Positions 1 through 10,882 of a stretch of 64,000 nt of DNA are shown piece by piece. Positions within the stretch are counted from its first letter, which is position 1; every line of letters begins with the position of its first letter. The position numbers and the translations under genes were made by a program. The notes beneath the pieces are model-generated. The model was not told the DNA's origin. It did not search any database and saw only the letters and a list, made by a program, of their open reading frames with translations. Source of the DNA: Penelope pileata (taxonomy: Eukaryota > Chordata > Aves > Galliformes > Cracidae); NCBI GenBank assembly GCA_013396635.1, contig WBMW01005650.1:432425-496424 (forward strand), written 5' to 3'.

Positions 1-1560
1 GCAAAATAGTTGCAGTATAATATTATTTATATCATAGTAAGTACACTTAGATTTATAAATATGTATGTATAGTATATATTATATATAGAGAAACTGTCTT
101 CTACTGAGAAAAAAACAACATAGAATTAAAGTCACATTTAATATTGAGATTTAAACCAATTTTAAGTACTTTTCATGAATCCAGCTATTAACTCGTAGAA
201 CTCATTGACACAGTATTTTATGGAGACTAGAAGAAAAAAAATAATTTAAAACTGGGAAAAAAACATTCATTGATGGCTATTAAAGTCCAGATACAGCATG
301 CAGAGCAGGAAACCTCATACCTGCCAACTGCCATAAGTTGACAAAGTCCAGAAGGGAAAGATCATTTAATATATTTTGCCTATTTTTTTTTTTTCAAGTA
401 TCTGCTGGTCCCTGGTAGAGCCAGGGTAGCAGGACAGACAGACATTTATTCGGACCTGGAAAAACAGATTACACTTCCTGCCACATGATGAGTGTTGGAT
501 TTTTCCGTGAAGTGAATGGCAAGCATGGAGTTTGTGCATTGTTTGGATGCAATATTTCCAGCATCCCTCACTGCAAGCTGGGCTAGTTTCTGTGATGGCA
601 TTTATTCACGCAAAGAGCAAAATACACTGCAGGGAGTGGCTTAAAAATATCTCCTTGTCTTCAGGCTGGCACATAGAAACAGGGGGTGAATTCTGGAGGG
701 AGAGAGACCCCAGGCTTCTCCAGGTTGGGTACCATGGTGCTGGGATGCAGCTGGGATGTCTGTTGCCTGCTGCTGGCAGCATCATGTTGCACACGCGTGT
801 GCAGGTTTGGATTTTCAGTGACAGCACCTGTTAATTGTCCAGTTAGGTATTACCTATTAAACATTTACTGCCTATTTCCTGTACATGTCTGGTGAGGCTA
901 GCAGGAAATTTAGAACAAATTAAGCAGCAGCTGTAATCCCTCACACTTCTCGCAGCCCCTGATATTAGAAAATATCAGAAATTGATGTCCGAGGAGAGGA
1001 CACTTTCAGGGCAGCAAACGTCCCCTGTGTCCCCAGCCCGGCCAGCCCAGGAGGTTGAATTACTCAGCTGGTATCTCTCTGCTTACGCTCCCTGTCTCTC
1101 CACCCACACTTTTGGTATGTTTGATGGGGCTCTTTCATCCCCCCCCACTGTTCCCACACAATTTCACATGTGGTCTGAGTGGGGCACTTCCTGCCGTTAA
1201 AAAAAGCAAAAACCAAGACCCCTGCAGAAACAGCCTGCATGCAGAACACCCAAGTTGACAGAGTGTGAGAGAGAAGGCCTAATCCATACCAGATGAGCAA
1301 CAGCAATAGCCCTACTGAGCCAGGCCAAACACAGAGCAGAAGACAGAACAATCCTTTTCTTCCCCCCCTCCCCGTTCCCTCTTCAAGTGGACACTTCAAA
1401 ACACTAGGAAAATATTCCAAGGAGCATGCCCCTAACTTTAAACCGATATTGTTTGGGTTAAGTTGCCTACCATGCAATGTTCTTTCTTCACTTTCAAAAT
1501 AAACCGTAGGAAGCATTAATGCAAATACTATATAAACACACATTCATTCCTACATTTTAA
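1..1560. other. Non-coding unique sequence, AT-rich start
   Basis: No gene is visible. The first 450 bases are very AT-rich, with TATATA-type runs near 60-90. The rest is ordinary unique sequence. The longest open frame here (minus, 1064-1543, 159 codons) has no recognisable domain and overlaps other short frames on the opposite strand, as expected by chance. A 16-bp alternating palindrome sits at 788-803 and is listed separately. Confidence 0.7.
788..803. repeat. Perfect 16-bp palindrome, alternating purine-pyrimidine
   Basis: The sequence tgcacacgcgtgtgca is its own reverse complement and alternates pyrimidine and purine throughout, with two central CpGs. Such tracts can adopt Z-DNA or a small cruciform in principle. 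About one perfect 16-bp palindrome is expected by chance in 64 kb, so the combination with strict alternation is the only notable part. Confidence 0.8.
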
Positions 1561-1900
1561 AATCTGCCCTAGCGCTCGGGCTTTAGTCGCTGTTTAATTT
1601 GATGCGAGAACCAGATGTATCTTGAAATTGCAGATCTTCACAACCTCCTTACATGTAAACAGGAGGAAATCTGATCCATATCTGAGACAGAGACCTCCAG
1701 AGAGCAGGCTGTGCAGCCCTGCCGCTGCTCCCTGCCTTTGGACGTGCTCGTTGGTTTGATTTCATTTTAATTTCGAGTTATCAGACTGGAGAAAGGAAGT
1801 GCACCAGGGGCAGATTTTTGGGGCTCGGCTCAGTAAAAGCTTGTGGATTTTTATTTTTTTTCCTGACAGTGGTCAATTAGTTGGGACCTGTTAAACGCTT
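1560..1900. promoter_or_regulatory. Candidate conserved non-coding element
   Basis: This stretch is denser in mixed-composition sequence and CpGs than its AT-rich surroundings and has no open frame of note. It carries several homeodomain-type AT cores (TTAATTT near 1590 and 1770) amid GC-richer sequence. That texture resembles vertebrate non-coding enhancers, but this is an impression: conservation was not measured and no target gene is visible. Confidence 0.25.
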
Positions 1901-2179
1901 CATTTTTTGTTATCAGAAAAGGAGAATTAGACTAACTCATTTTCAGTAAAAGAAGGGAAAAGGAGCAACCTGAAATTTAGAAGTAGTTGTAAAGGTAATG
2001 TTTTATTGAAATAATATTAAACTTTGGGTAAAAATAAACACAGCAGACAAATATATTTATCAATAGGTATAATTCTAATTATTCAAATAACAAATTATTT
2101 TTTTGAAGAACATTTTCAGCTCAAAGAATTTTTTACCTAATTGAAAACAATTTTTTTTTGTTTTCATCAAATCACTATT

Positions 2180-2203
2180 TTTAAAAAATCGTTATTTTTT
2201 AAA
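2180..2203. repeat. AT-rich perfect hairpin (10-bp arms, 4-nt loop)
   Basis: Arms tttaaaaaat (2180-2189) and attttttaaa (2194-2203) are exact reverse complements around the loop cgtt. The arms are low complexity, so this most likely reflects local A/T richness rather than selection. Confidence 0.7.
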
Positions 2204-4234
2204 TCATCAAACCGAGACCTTTTATGCAGTCCCAAAGTGCCATACTTTGGCTGTAAAGTTTTAGGACAAAAAAAAATCACAAATGGAACGGAAAGAGATC
2301 ACTGGAAATTATTGGGGAAAAAACATTTTTAACTGAAGGAAATCTGAAAGATTTCCACTGACTTCTTGTGATGTTATAAATTAAATTCTGATTTGGGCAT
2401 TTCAGGTTTAAATTACTCATTTGCAGATAAAAGTGTGCTTTCAGATCTGCTCCTCCCTACAAGCACAGTGCAGAGCACTGAGCCATCGCATCCCTCCTGG
2501 CACCTGGAGCTCCCCGGGACCTCAGAGGAACATCTCAGTGTCTCACCCTTAAAGGAGCTGCAGCATGGACCTCTATGGGATCTCTCCCTTTTTGAGGCCT
2601 CATTTAAAGCACCGTCAGAACTCTCCATACTAACCTGCAGTGCACAGAGATTGTTTTGAAGGATGCATTGTCCTGATATTTTGCTATGGATAGAATACAT
2701 TGAGCATGTCTGAAAAAAATCTGACCTGCTCTGAAGAAAATGAGCCTGCATTTTCTGCAGTGGGACAGGATTTCACCTCCCTCCCAGGCTTAATCCCAGC
2801 CTCCAGATGAGGCACTCTGTATCTCCACATCCCTCACAGGCTGAAGGCTGAGTCTACACTGATTACTCTTGGATATGCCAAAAATGATGCATTCCTGCAG
2901 TCGCCAGAAGGAGCTAAATAAAGCCTATTGGGTCACATATCCACTTCCATAAGAAGTGCCTGAATATATATTTACACAATACTACACCCGATGACAGCTC
3001 CAGAGCTATTACACTCTAACAAGCAAACAGCTCACGCTGAAGTACAGCTCCGCCGTACATTTTCTGCAACAGACACAGTAACGATCCAAAATTTACTTTC
3101 CCTTTCACATCCCTTTTGTGCTTATGGCCAAAAGGAGAATGAAAATTCCCCAAAGAAAGATCAGAAGCAGAGGCAAACAGCATTAATCATGCATAATGAC
3201 TCTTGGGAGATGAAGTCAGCGTGCTCCCTCCTCCCTGCTCCCTCCAACTTGAGGAGGACGTCGCACAAATCCAACTCTTCGGTGTTGTAGGAACTCATTG
3301 AAATGCTCCTGAAGGCCAAGCAATGATTTATTTCCTGTTCTTGCTGCCTCAGTGCTGGTATCTCATGATGACATCTCGTGATGTCTCTGTAACACTACAT
3401 CATATCTTTTTTCCTCCATGTAGACCTTCCCTCCTTCCTTCAGACCATCCTTTAGACAGGGGATGTTGTGCCCAGCCATGCGAGCACAGCTGTGGGAACG
3501 CGTGGCTTCAACCTGCTTACATGCCCATCAAAGTCACATCTACTGAAGAGCAGGGGTTACCGGGGTCTGTCCAAAACAGGTGGCCTCTTCGGGTGACTCG
3601 GTCATCCAATTCTGGCTCTGCCAGGGCTTGGAGGTGATGGGAACAGCTGGGACGGGGAGATTAAACAGAGGAATTGGAGAAGATAGGACTGGCCCTTGTA
3701 TGGAGGAAAACAATAGATCTTCATTGCTTTCAATTTTGTACTCATAGAGAAATAGTGTGATTCGGTTTTTCCCCCATTGACATGATGAGTTAACCTCTTG
3801 ATGCTGAAACAGTGCTTCAAGAAATGTTGTGTTAAAAAGTGTAGGCATGCAGATATTTGCCTAATATGCCTTTCCTGAGTAAACTTTCCCTTTGGTTGCC
3901 TCAGAGAAAGTGCATTTGTTGGAGAGGAAGGAAGGACAGCCCTGTATGTATTTTCTTTACAGAACTGATCTACATGAAGAAAAACCTGGAAGATCTCAGT
4001 GGTTCCTGGTCCTAGCAATAACATCCCACAAGTGATGGTGGCCACCGAGCTGAAATCTCCAGACAGGCATTATCACTGAATTTTTTCCACTTGTTGTGAA
4101 GACATCTTGTTTCCACATCTCCCCTTTCTCATCTTTTTCCCCAAATGTGGGCATGCTCTCACTCCTGAAAGCTCCTGAGACACAACTGTGGTCACTGGTG
4201 TGCTTCAGTATGTGATTCACCAAAGCATGAGCCA

Positions 4235-4310
4235 TACATCGGGCCAGATCTTTTACTGCAGATTCTGATGTATGAAGGTGCAAATTCTTACACTGAAGTG
4301 TATAAATCAT
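4235..4310. repeat. Possible ancient amniote interspersed repeat fragment
   Basis: The words gggccagatctttta and the later tacactgaagtgtataaat resemble the 'gggccagatcct ... acaccagtgtaaat' pattern that recurs in reptile and bird genomes. I recall the pattern but not a certain family name. The match is short and degenerate, so the call is tentative. Confidence 0.25.
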
Positions 4311-4984
4311 TCACACAAATGGCAGCAGATTTGTGCCCTGTAACCGGGGCACTAAAAGCTGGCCAGCTAAATGCTACATATGTGCACGCATACCTTGGGT
4401 CCAACTTCTCTTACCATTGTTTATTGTGCTATCCTACTTTTATGTAAAGAAGGAAAAAGTTCACTGGCAGTTGCTCTCTCCTATGAACAAAACCCCTATT
4501 CTACATTTTTAAAGCCTGCAGCTGAATAAACGAGAGAACCTGGCCTTTCTTTACAGGCAGGGGCTGTCAATATTATATGATGCTGGAGAAACACAGGGAG
4601 AAGTGAGTCAAGGAATGAAACACCAAGATTTTCTGTTTCAAATACCAAATGTCTGAAGCCAGTGTTAGGCTGTGCCAACGCACTGAGGAATGAGTGAAAT
4701 GTGAAACATGATCTCCCAAAGACTCTGGAAGACATAGAGGCTGGATTCTCAGAGTTGCTATTAAAAGCCCATTTTAAACTCTGGGTTCTCCTTTGGGAGG
4801 ATAACAAGCAAAAAGTGTTTGCTGGTAAAGATTATATTTAATTCCATGTTTAGGATGCCTGGATTGAATGTCAGAAACAACAATATTGCTTGGTGTTTCT
4901 CCCTTGTTCGGCTTTCTGCAAGATTTTGTTGTTGTTGTTATTGGTTTTGGGAGCAGGGGGTTGCATTTCTCCCTTGGGTGCATG

Positions 4985-5420
4985 AATGGCTGAAATGTCA
5001 TTAGCTGCAATAATTAATCTTTGCTTCTGTGCAGTTTTGAGAAGCAGTGGCTTTATTGAATAGCCTTCTATTTAAATGTAAGCCAGATGCCATTCTTGCA
5101 GCCATCACAAACACAAACTATTAGTTTTAGTTCAGGTCACGGGCAGTTTAGTTATTTGAACTTCTCCAAACAGCCTTGCCTCCCAGCTCTCTTGCTCAGC
5201 GAGGCCGGGGCACCGAGTCTAAATGAGGCATAGGATGATAATTTTTTAAACTGATATTTAAAGCCAGCAGAGAGACACATCAGTAAAAGCCAGCAAGAAA
5301 GTTAAGTTTTTGGTTCAGTGGTATTGAAATATCAGCATTCTGTGTTTAACTTCTCATGTTTTAGCTCAGCACCAGTGTTTGCAGCGCATTTGCATTCAGT
5401 CAGGTGGAGCAAGTCTTTGT
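4985..5420. promoter_or_regulatory. Candidate conserved non-coding element with POU octamer
   Basis: The block contains ATTAGCTGCAATAATTAATC-type homeodomain cores near 5000-5020, repeated 'aaagccagca' words around 5260-5295, and a perfect octamer ATTTGCAT at 5388-5395 next to an E-box-like CAGGTGG (5401-5407). The octamer is the known binding word of POU/OCT factors. Clustering of such words in sequence without open frames suggests an enhancer. Conservation and activity are untested. Confidence 0.3.
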
Positions 5421-6089
5421 GTTCCTAATAATCCCTCTGAAGTCAGGAGAGCAGTTCTGGGAGCCAAAAAATAACTCCACATAGCGAATGTCTTCCACCC
5501 CAGGCCCTAGCAGGTTTCTAGCTGTATTTACACTCGCGTATCCTATAGAGAGTGGTTATAATCCTTCTTATGGCTCCATGTCTAAAATGCATACACCTGA
5601 CATCAATTAATGCAAAATGTTTTTGTCAGTCAAAGACCCCCCCTTACAGCTCAGAGAGAAACGTGGGTTTTTGGGGGTGAGGATGGCTGGCCTCTGTACC
5701 TCCTCTGAAGCCTTCAACAAGGAGGAACCTTGTCTGCAAAGCACATCAGTGCCAGCCAGAACCAGGTAAATTCTGGAGCATTTCAAAGTAGGAGAAATAA
5801 TTGCCTCAGTTCAACCTGTATTTTCTGAGTTCAGCTCGTAAAGAAAGCAGCGTTTACCCTGAAATTGCTGCTTGAATTGTAGGGTTTTATTTGACGTGGC
5901 TCCTGATGCCTCTCCTAGACAGAAACAAGTGGCTGTGCCCATTCATTTCAGCAAGATTTCTTTGTTATGAGTTTCCTTTTTATGAGACTGAAGGTACCTG
6001 TCGGTGTTTTCTTAGCAGTGATTTGACAAAAGAGAAAATTAAATGTTACAATGAAACAAGAAGAAAAACTTAGCAAGATAAGGGCTTAA

Positions 6090-6350
6090 AGGCAGAGGTA
6101 ACATCTTTTATTGGGCAAAATGATAGATTAGGGAAAACAGGTATGCCTGGGGACACACAAGCCTTTCTTCACATACCTGGATATTGTCATCTAAGGCAAT
6201 ACCTGAAGGAGCTTCTTCTTTGTATTTTGTCAATTCAAGCTTGTAGCGTGCACTAAGGATCTGGCTCTGGAACCAGAAGAACTTGAAGCACGTGCAATAT
6301 TTTCCAATTTCCTGATGGGTTCCATGCAACGCAAACAAAGTTTAACTTTT
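6090..6350 (-). repeat. Ancient interspersed repeat tail
   Basis: Read on the minus strand, the right-hand part gives 'gaagaaaggcttgtgtgtcccc' followed about 45 bases later by gcccaataaaagatgttacct. This pair, a 'gaagaagggcttgtgtg' word and a terminal 'ccaataaaagatattacctc', recurs in many amniote genomes as the end of an old dispersed repeat. I recognise the pattern but not its family name with certainty. The extent leftward on the minus-strand reading is uncertain. Decay is heavy, which fits an insertion predating birds. Confidence 0.45.
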
Positions 6351-8460
6351 TAACTAGATTGTGAAAAATTTTGGCAAGGTGTTGGTCATGTCACTGAGCT
6401 GGTTGCTGCCTTACTGTAATTACTATTAATTAATAGCACCTTGGAGCTGTTTTGCTCAGCTAACAGGTTCCAAATGGCTTGATGCTGAAGTGAAAATATT
6501 GAGATTTCTTTTTCCTTGTCTTCTTTTTGCACTTTATACTGCACGTTGAAATCTATTTTCTGGACCCTGCTATCAGTTAATCTGGGTATAATTAATGCCT
6601 GAGAACATTCATCCCCTGCCTTAGTTTTACAAGAAGAAAATCTGATATTTAGATTATTTCTGTTATTAGAATAAAAAATGAAAATATATTAAATTTTAAA
6701 GCTAATAACTGGTGGAATTGTAGCTATCTGAGTGTCAAATTCTACGGAAGGTGGGAAGAAAAGGAAGCCCAGGGATTCTATCCCAAAAGCAGACTAAAAT
6801 CCAAATGTTCAAACAATAACTTAATTACTGTAACCCATTATTGAGATGAAGGGATTTCATCCTTGCTGTCCCATGAAACAAGACCCCCAGCTACTGAATG
6901 GTGAGGAACAGATGGAGGGGTGTCAAGAATGATAAAAAGTTCCTGAGTATAAAAGTAACAAATAGGCTAACAGAGAGGAATGGCGCCATGCATATCATAA
7001 AACCCTGCCAGGCTTCTCATGTTCAGATAAATCTTGATTTTGTAATGGAATAACATCAGAGCCCCCTGCTTTGGGTTTCACAGGTGATTAGATCACTGAT
7101 GGATGTGGTAGGAGAAGGGACATTACCAGGAGGCCTTAAATGACCTCTGCTAGCTGCTCTTTTATACTGTGAGAAAAGCTCAGCCGAATCATTCAGGATA
7201 GCTGTTATTTCATTGCTAACTCTGTGCTGGTGCCCTTCCAAAATGAGTTTAACAGGAAATAAACTCATCAAAGCTTATGCAAGGAGACCTAATGGAGGAG
7301 TGAAGAGCAACAATGCTCATCTATCGATTTTCCCCAAAATCTTTCCCTCCGCCTCCAGGCATGCCAGGATGAGAGTGGGACTTTGTAGACCTTGGGGGTT
7401 GTCTGCAGAAAGCTCCAGGGACATGTATAAGGCCCTCCAGCAGTATGGATGAACCACAGAGTGGTTTCCCCAACATTTCTGAGCTGTAATGACAGTGACA
7501 AGCTGCCTTCCCATTTTCCCTGGATGGGGAACGCTGTGGCAAGTTCAGCACTTGTAATTCATTTTTAAATCCCACTTTCATCCCCCTTTTTTTCATTGCA
7601 CTGCAAGAGCAAAGCGTTTTCTCAAATGAAAAATCTCTCGAGACAGCAGTGTATACACAAGCAAGGCCTCCCTCTAACAAGTGAGAAAAACATTAAACTT
7701 CATTTCAGGCAACGCACCTACCTATTCATCTTTCCTCACACTGCTCCTTTTAACGCTGAAAATACCCCTGAGCTCTTGCAGTCCTCAAGGTATAGTGGCA
7801 ACGCAGAGGTCGGTAACCTGATCTCAGTGCTAAAAAGACACTAACAGTTCTTGAGGGTAAAGGAAAGCTCTTTAATGATTTTAGCAGATGAATCAGAGGA
7901 GAGGGGGAGGGGTCAGCTGGTAAATCCCATACGACCCTACAAAAGATAACCTTTGACTTCTCCTGACTCTCTGAACTGCAGTGCCAGCAAAATCCTGAGT
8001 TCTTGTGGGACCAATAAATCCTTGGGTGTTCATATCAGAGATCCTATAACGCAGCTGTAAAACATGAGAATCCCAACCCAGCTTGGTAGTTAAAAGTCAT
8101 CGCCGACGAACCCACCGGGCTTCATTTACCAGCAGCCTGGTTTATGGTAGCGCAAGAGGAGGAAAAAATCCATTTCTGTGCTGGAATTGTAAAGTAACCA
8201 GAACAACAAACCAGTAGGCCAAGCTTTGCCCTCAGATATGTGTCGGCAGCTTGTGGAGAAGTCAATGAGTGTTGGGAGTGTTTATCTGAGGGCAGGAGCT
8301 GGCACCAAGCCCCTTCGCTCCATTTACTCAGGCACGGAGCACACTGCTGAAGGCAACTGGCCCAAGACGTGCCCTAGCAGCCTTCTGAAAATGAATTCTA
8401 TTGAAAGGAAAATAAAGATTTGAAGCAAATGGTGTTTGGGATAGAAAAATCAAAAGATGC

Positions 8461-8476
8461 TTTTTTTTTTTTTTTT
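8461..8476. repeat. T16 homopolymer
   Basis: A run of sixteen T directly follows aagatgc. It could be an isolated slippage tract or the poly-A of a minus-strand retro-insertion, but no retrocopy is recognised next to it. Confidence 0.9.
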
Positions 8477-9052
8477 GAGGAGCAGGGAGCATGGGATGTT
8501 GCTATTTGGAAATGTATTTAAGATGTGCTTCCTTTTCCAGAATGAATCCCTTATGTGATGCAACTATTCTGACCCAGAGAGCTTCTGCACCAACAGAACA
8601 ATCTTCCTTATGCAGGACGGTGAAAGAGCTTCCTCAGTCTCCAGCTGGCTTCCAGCCAGGGCTGAAAAGCCAACCTGAGTCAGAGACCTCCCCCTTAGTC
8701 CTGCTCTTCTCCTGATCTGCCCAAGCTTTTGGAGGAATAACTTCTGCCTTAGCTGTCTCCCCTTAAAATAAGCCTAATAATCAATTCCCTTTCTCAAGGA
8801 TGAACATTTATTTTTGGGATTTGGTGGATGTTTACATGTTCACGTCTATGGTGGAGGCCTGGCCTGTGGCTGGTGTGCAGATCTGCCCAAACGAGCTGGG
8901 GATGGAGAATCAAATCCTCACTGGTTTCAGGATGAAGCTCAGTGAAACTGATGGGGCAAGCTTTGGTAGCAGGCAGCTAGATTTAGCAATGCAAACTCTT
9001 CAGCCTTATGTCAAACCTCACGTTTGGGTTTTATGTTCAGATAATTTGATTG

Positions 9053-9066
9053 AACACACACACACA
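9053..9066. repeat. Short (AC)n microsatellite
   Basis: About six AC units. It is short and probably of no consequence beyond polymorphism. Confidence 0.8.
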
Positions 9067-9171
9067 TTCTCAGTCATGTACATGGAAGAGATACAGTGTG
9101 ACAGGTCTTGCAGGTAATACCACATGAATTAGCCAAGAGTTTCTCTCTTCCCTTATTTATAATATTTGCCT

Positions 9172-9268
9172 ACCTGTGTGACCTGCTCTAGGGAACCTGC
9201 TTTGGCTGGGGATTGGATGATCTCTAGAGGTCCCTTCCAAGCCCTACAATTCTGTGATTTTGTGATAA
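9172..9268 (+). mobile_element. CR1 LINE, 3' end fragment
   Basis: The words ggattggatgatctctagag and gtcccttccaagccctac followed by attctgtgattttgtgat match the 3' end of avian CR1, a non-LTR retrotransposon. The diagnostic features are the GATGATCTCTAGAGGTCCCTTCC-type block and the terminal tandem ATTCTGTG-like octamer in place of a poly-A tail. Only about 100 bases are present, a normal 5' truncation for CR1. It is the least decayed mobile element in the window and the best clue that the genome is avian. Confidence 0.88.
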
Positions 9269-9269
9269 C

Positions 9270-10160
9270 AGAACAGTGACGTGGTTGCTACTGTGAAGAA
9301 CAGTCTTATTCACTCAATGGCTCTTTCCTTCACCTTTTCCGAACAACAGTAGGCCTTCTTCATTCAAAGTTTATTCTTAAATACAAGAGAACACTAACAG
9401 TAAAGAAAAAAAAATATGGAAAAGTAGAAGAAGAGGTCACCAGTGAGAATTTCAAAGCTCGTAGTTGGTTTATATCATAATTTATGTTCTTATAATTACT
9501 TCACTCCTGGTAAAACAGCTCAGTTTCACCAAATCAGCATTACCAGATCACCAGTGGGACTGCTTGTGGAAAAGGGAAAATTAAAATTTTATTTGATATT
9601 ATGCTGTTCAATAATGATGGTAATTGTTAATCCTGTTTTAAATCATATAAATATGTCACATTCTTGTCCAGCAAATATTTTCCAATAGTTTTTATTTCCA
9701 ATTGCCTTGATGATCATCAACATATGAACCAAAATGAAATGAAGATGTTAAAGAAGAAAGTAAGTATTAAGATCAAGGGGCATGAGTATTTGCTGTTGCC
9801 CTGAACCTGAAAGGAAATCTTCCATAAAGAAGTTTTTCCTGAAAGGCCAGTTGGAAGCTAACAGGAGCGTTAAGATGGAAGATAGGATACCTATAAAAAG
9901 TTATGTTTCAAAAGAAGGATGTGGGAAGAAAAGAAAGTAGGGAAGGAAATGGTATTTTAAACCATATTAAAGTAAGAAGCAGGTTTCCTAATTCTGAAAG
10001 CCTTAATTAGCCCTTTTAAAAAAGTCAAACAAAATGGATTAATCTCAAAACATTGTATTAAATTTGCCACAGTTCCTGCTCTTCTATTTGTGTGGGTAGG
10101 AGTTTCACAAAAGACCTCAGTAATAATAATCCTAAAACAAGGACAGCAGCCCAACACGCA
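9270..10160. other. Non-coding AT-rich sequence
   Basis: No gene or recognised repeat. The stretch is A/T-rich with purine-rich segments around 9890-9950. The open frames are short and unrelated to any family I know. Confidence 0.6.
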
Positions 10161-10162
10161 GT

Positions 10163-10340
10163 GAACAACCCATCAGTAATGAACTGGAGTATGCAGCTCA
10201 GAGCAACACTCCAATAACAAATTAGTTAGTGTGCACGGCCCAGCGCTGAAGAGCAACCCAACAATAACAAACCAGTGTGTGCAACCCAAAGCACTCAGGA
10301 GCAACCCAACAATAACAAACCAGTTCGCATGCCTGATGGG
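10163..10340. repeat. Minisatellite, about 48-50 bp unit
   Basis: Units begin at 10201, 10251 and 10299 with gagcaac followed by 'caataacaaa' and end in a GC-richer spacer ('cagcgctgaa', 'gcactcag'). The second and third share caacccaacaataacaaacc exactly. A more diverged, shorter copy may start at 10163. Spacings are 50 and 48 bases. The minus-strand translation accordingly repeats WFVIVGLL, but this is a by-product of the repeat and not evidence of a protein. Confidence 0.8.
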
Positions 10341-10439
10341 AGAAAAGAAATTCAGCAAGGAAACGGATTTCAGTCTGAATTTTCCAAGGGGTTATTATTA
10401 TTAACAACAGAGAGTTAAACTATTAATGTTTAAATTAAG

Positions 10440-10510
10440 AATAATACCTTCTGGAGCCCAGTCCTGCTCCCATTGACTTTAATGGGACTAGGAATGGACC
10501 CAAAGTGCCC
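10440..10510. repeat. Ancient amniote repeat core ('CATTGACTTTAATGGGA')
   Basis: The words cagtcctgctcccattgact and ttaatgggactag match a motif dispersed in reptile and bird genomes ('gtcctgctcccattgacttcaatggga'). A second copy with the same actttaatggga word lies at about 47595-47670. I do not know the family name for certain, so the assignment is by pattern only. Confidence 0.4.
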
Positions 10511-10868
10511 TTAAGGGGTTTAGCCAATGAGGAGAACAAACTTTTACCTGTAACTAATGAGCCCACCATGGCAAATGGAAATTTCGTTCATCTCCGCTGG
10601 ATAATGTGAGCTGGCCTTTATGGGGAAATGGAAACTGTGTAAGTCCTGGCACCAGGTCTGTGCTTGTGGTAACACGCTCACAGATGCTACTGAGCTGGAT
10701 CAGGGTTAGATCACCAAAAGTGAGGATGCCTTTCCACCTCACTGTTTTCCTACTGTGATGAAATTCCCAGACGGGTTTTCAGATGGGATAAAAGGAGGCT
10801 AGATCCACTATGCAGCTGACATAAATCATGTCTTATTGCACGAACCCCCTTCCAGCATTCCTTCACGA

Positions 10869-10882
10869 ACACACACACACAC
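10869..10882. repeat. (AC)7 microsatellite
   Basis: Seven perfect AC units after cttcacga. The tract is also alternating purine-pyrimidine. Confidence 0.9.

Larger units (their letters stand above)
1900..4985. other. Non-coding unique sequence
   Basis: No gene, RNA gene or dated mobile element is recognised. The region near 1980-2340 is strongly A/T-rich and includes a 10-bp perfect hairpin at 2180-2203. The remainder is mid-GC unique sequence with only short, overlapping open frames on both strands. A weak ancient-repeat resemblance at about 4235-4310 is listed separately. Confidence 0.65.
5420..9170. other. Non-coding unique sequence
   Basis: No gene is seen. Apart from the ancient repeat at 6090-6350 and a T16 run at 8461-8476, the block is unique sequence. 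Open frames are short (maximum about 120 codons, minus strand 7321-7680) and lie in several overlapping frames, which argues against coding. Confidence 0.65.

Noticed and set aside
10201..10335. CRISPR-like repeat array
   Set aside because: Units are tandem and diverging, without unique spacers of regular size, and the genome is vertebrate.
10173..10407. Minus-strand frames with repeated WFVIVGLL hydrophobic peptide
   Set aside because: The repeat in the peptide is simply the translation of the ~49-bp minisatellite in two frames.
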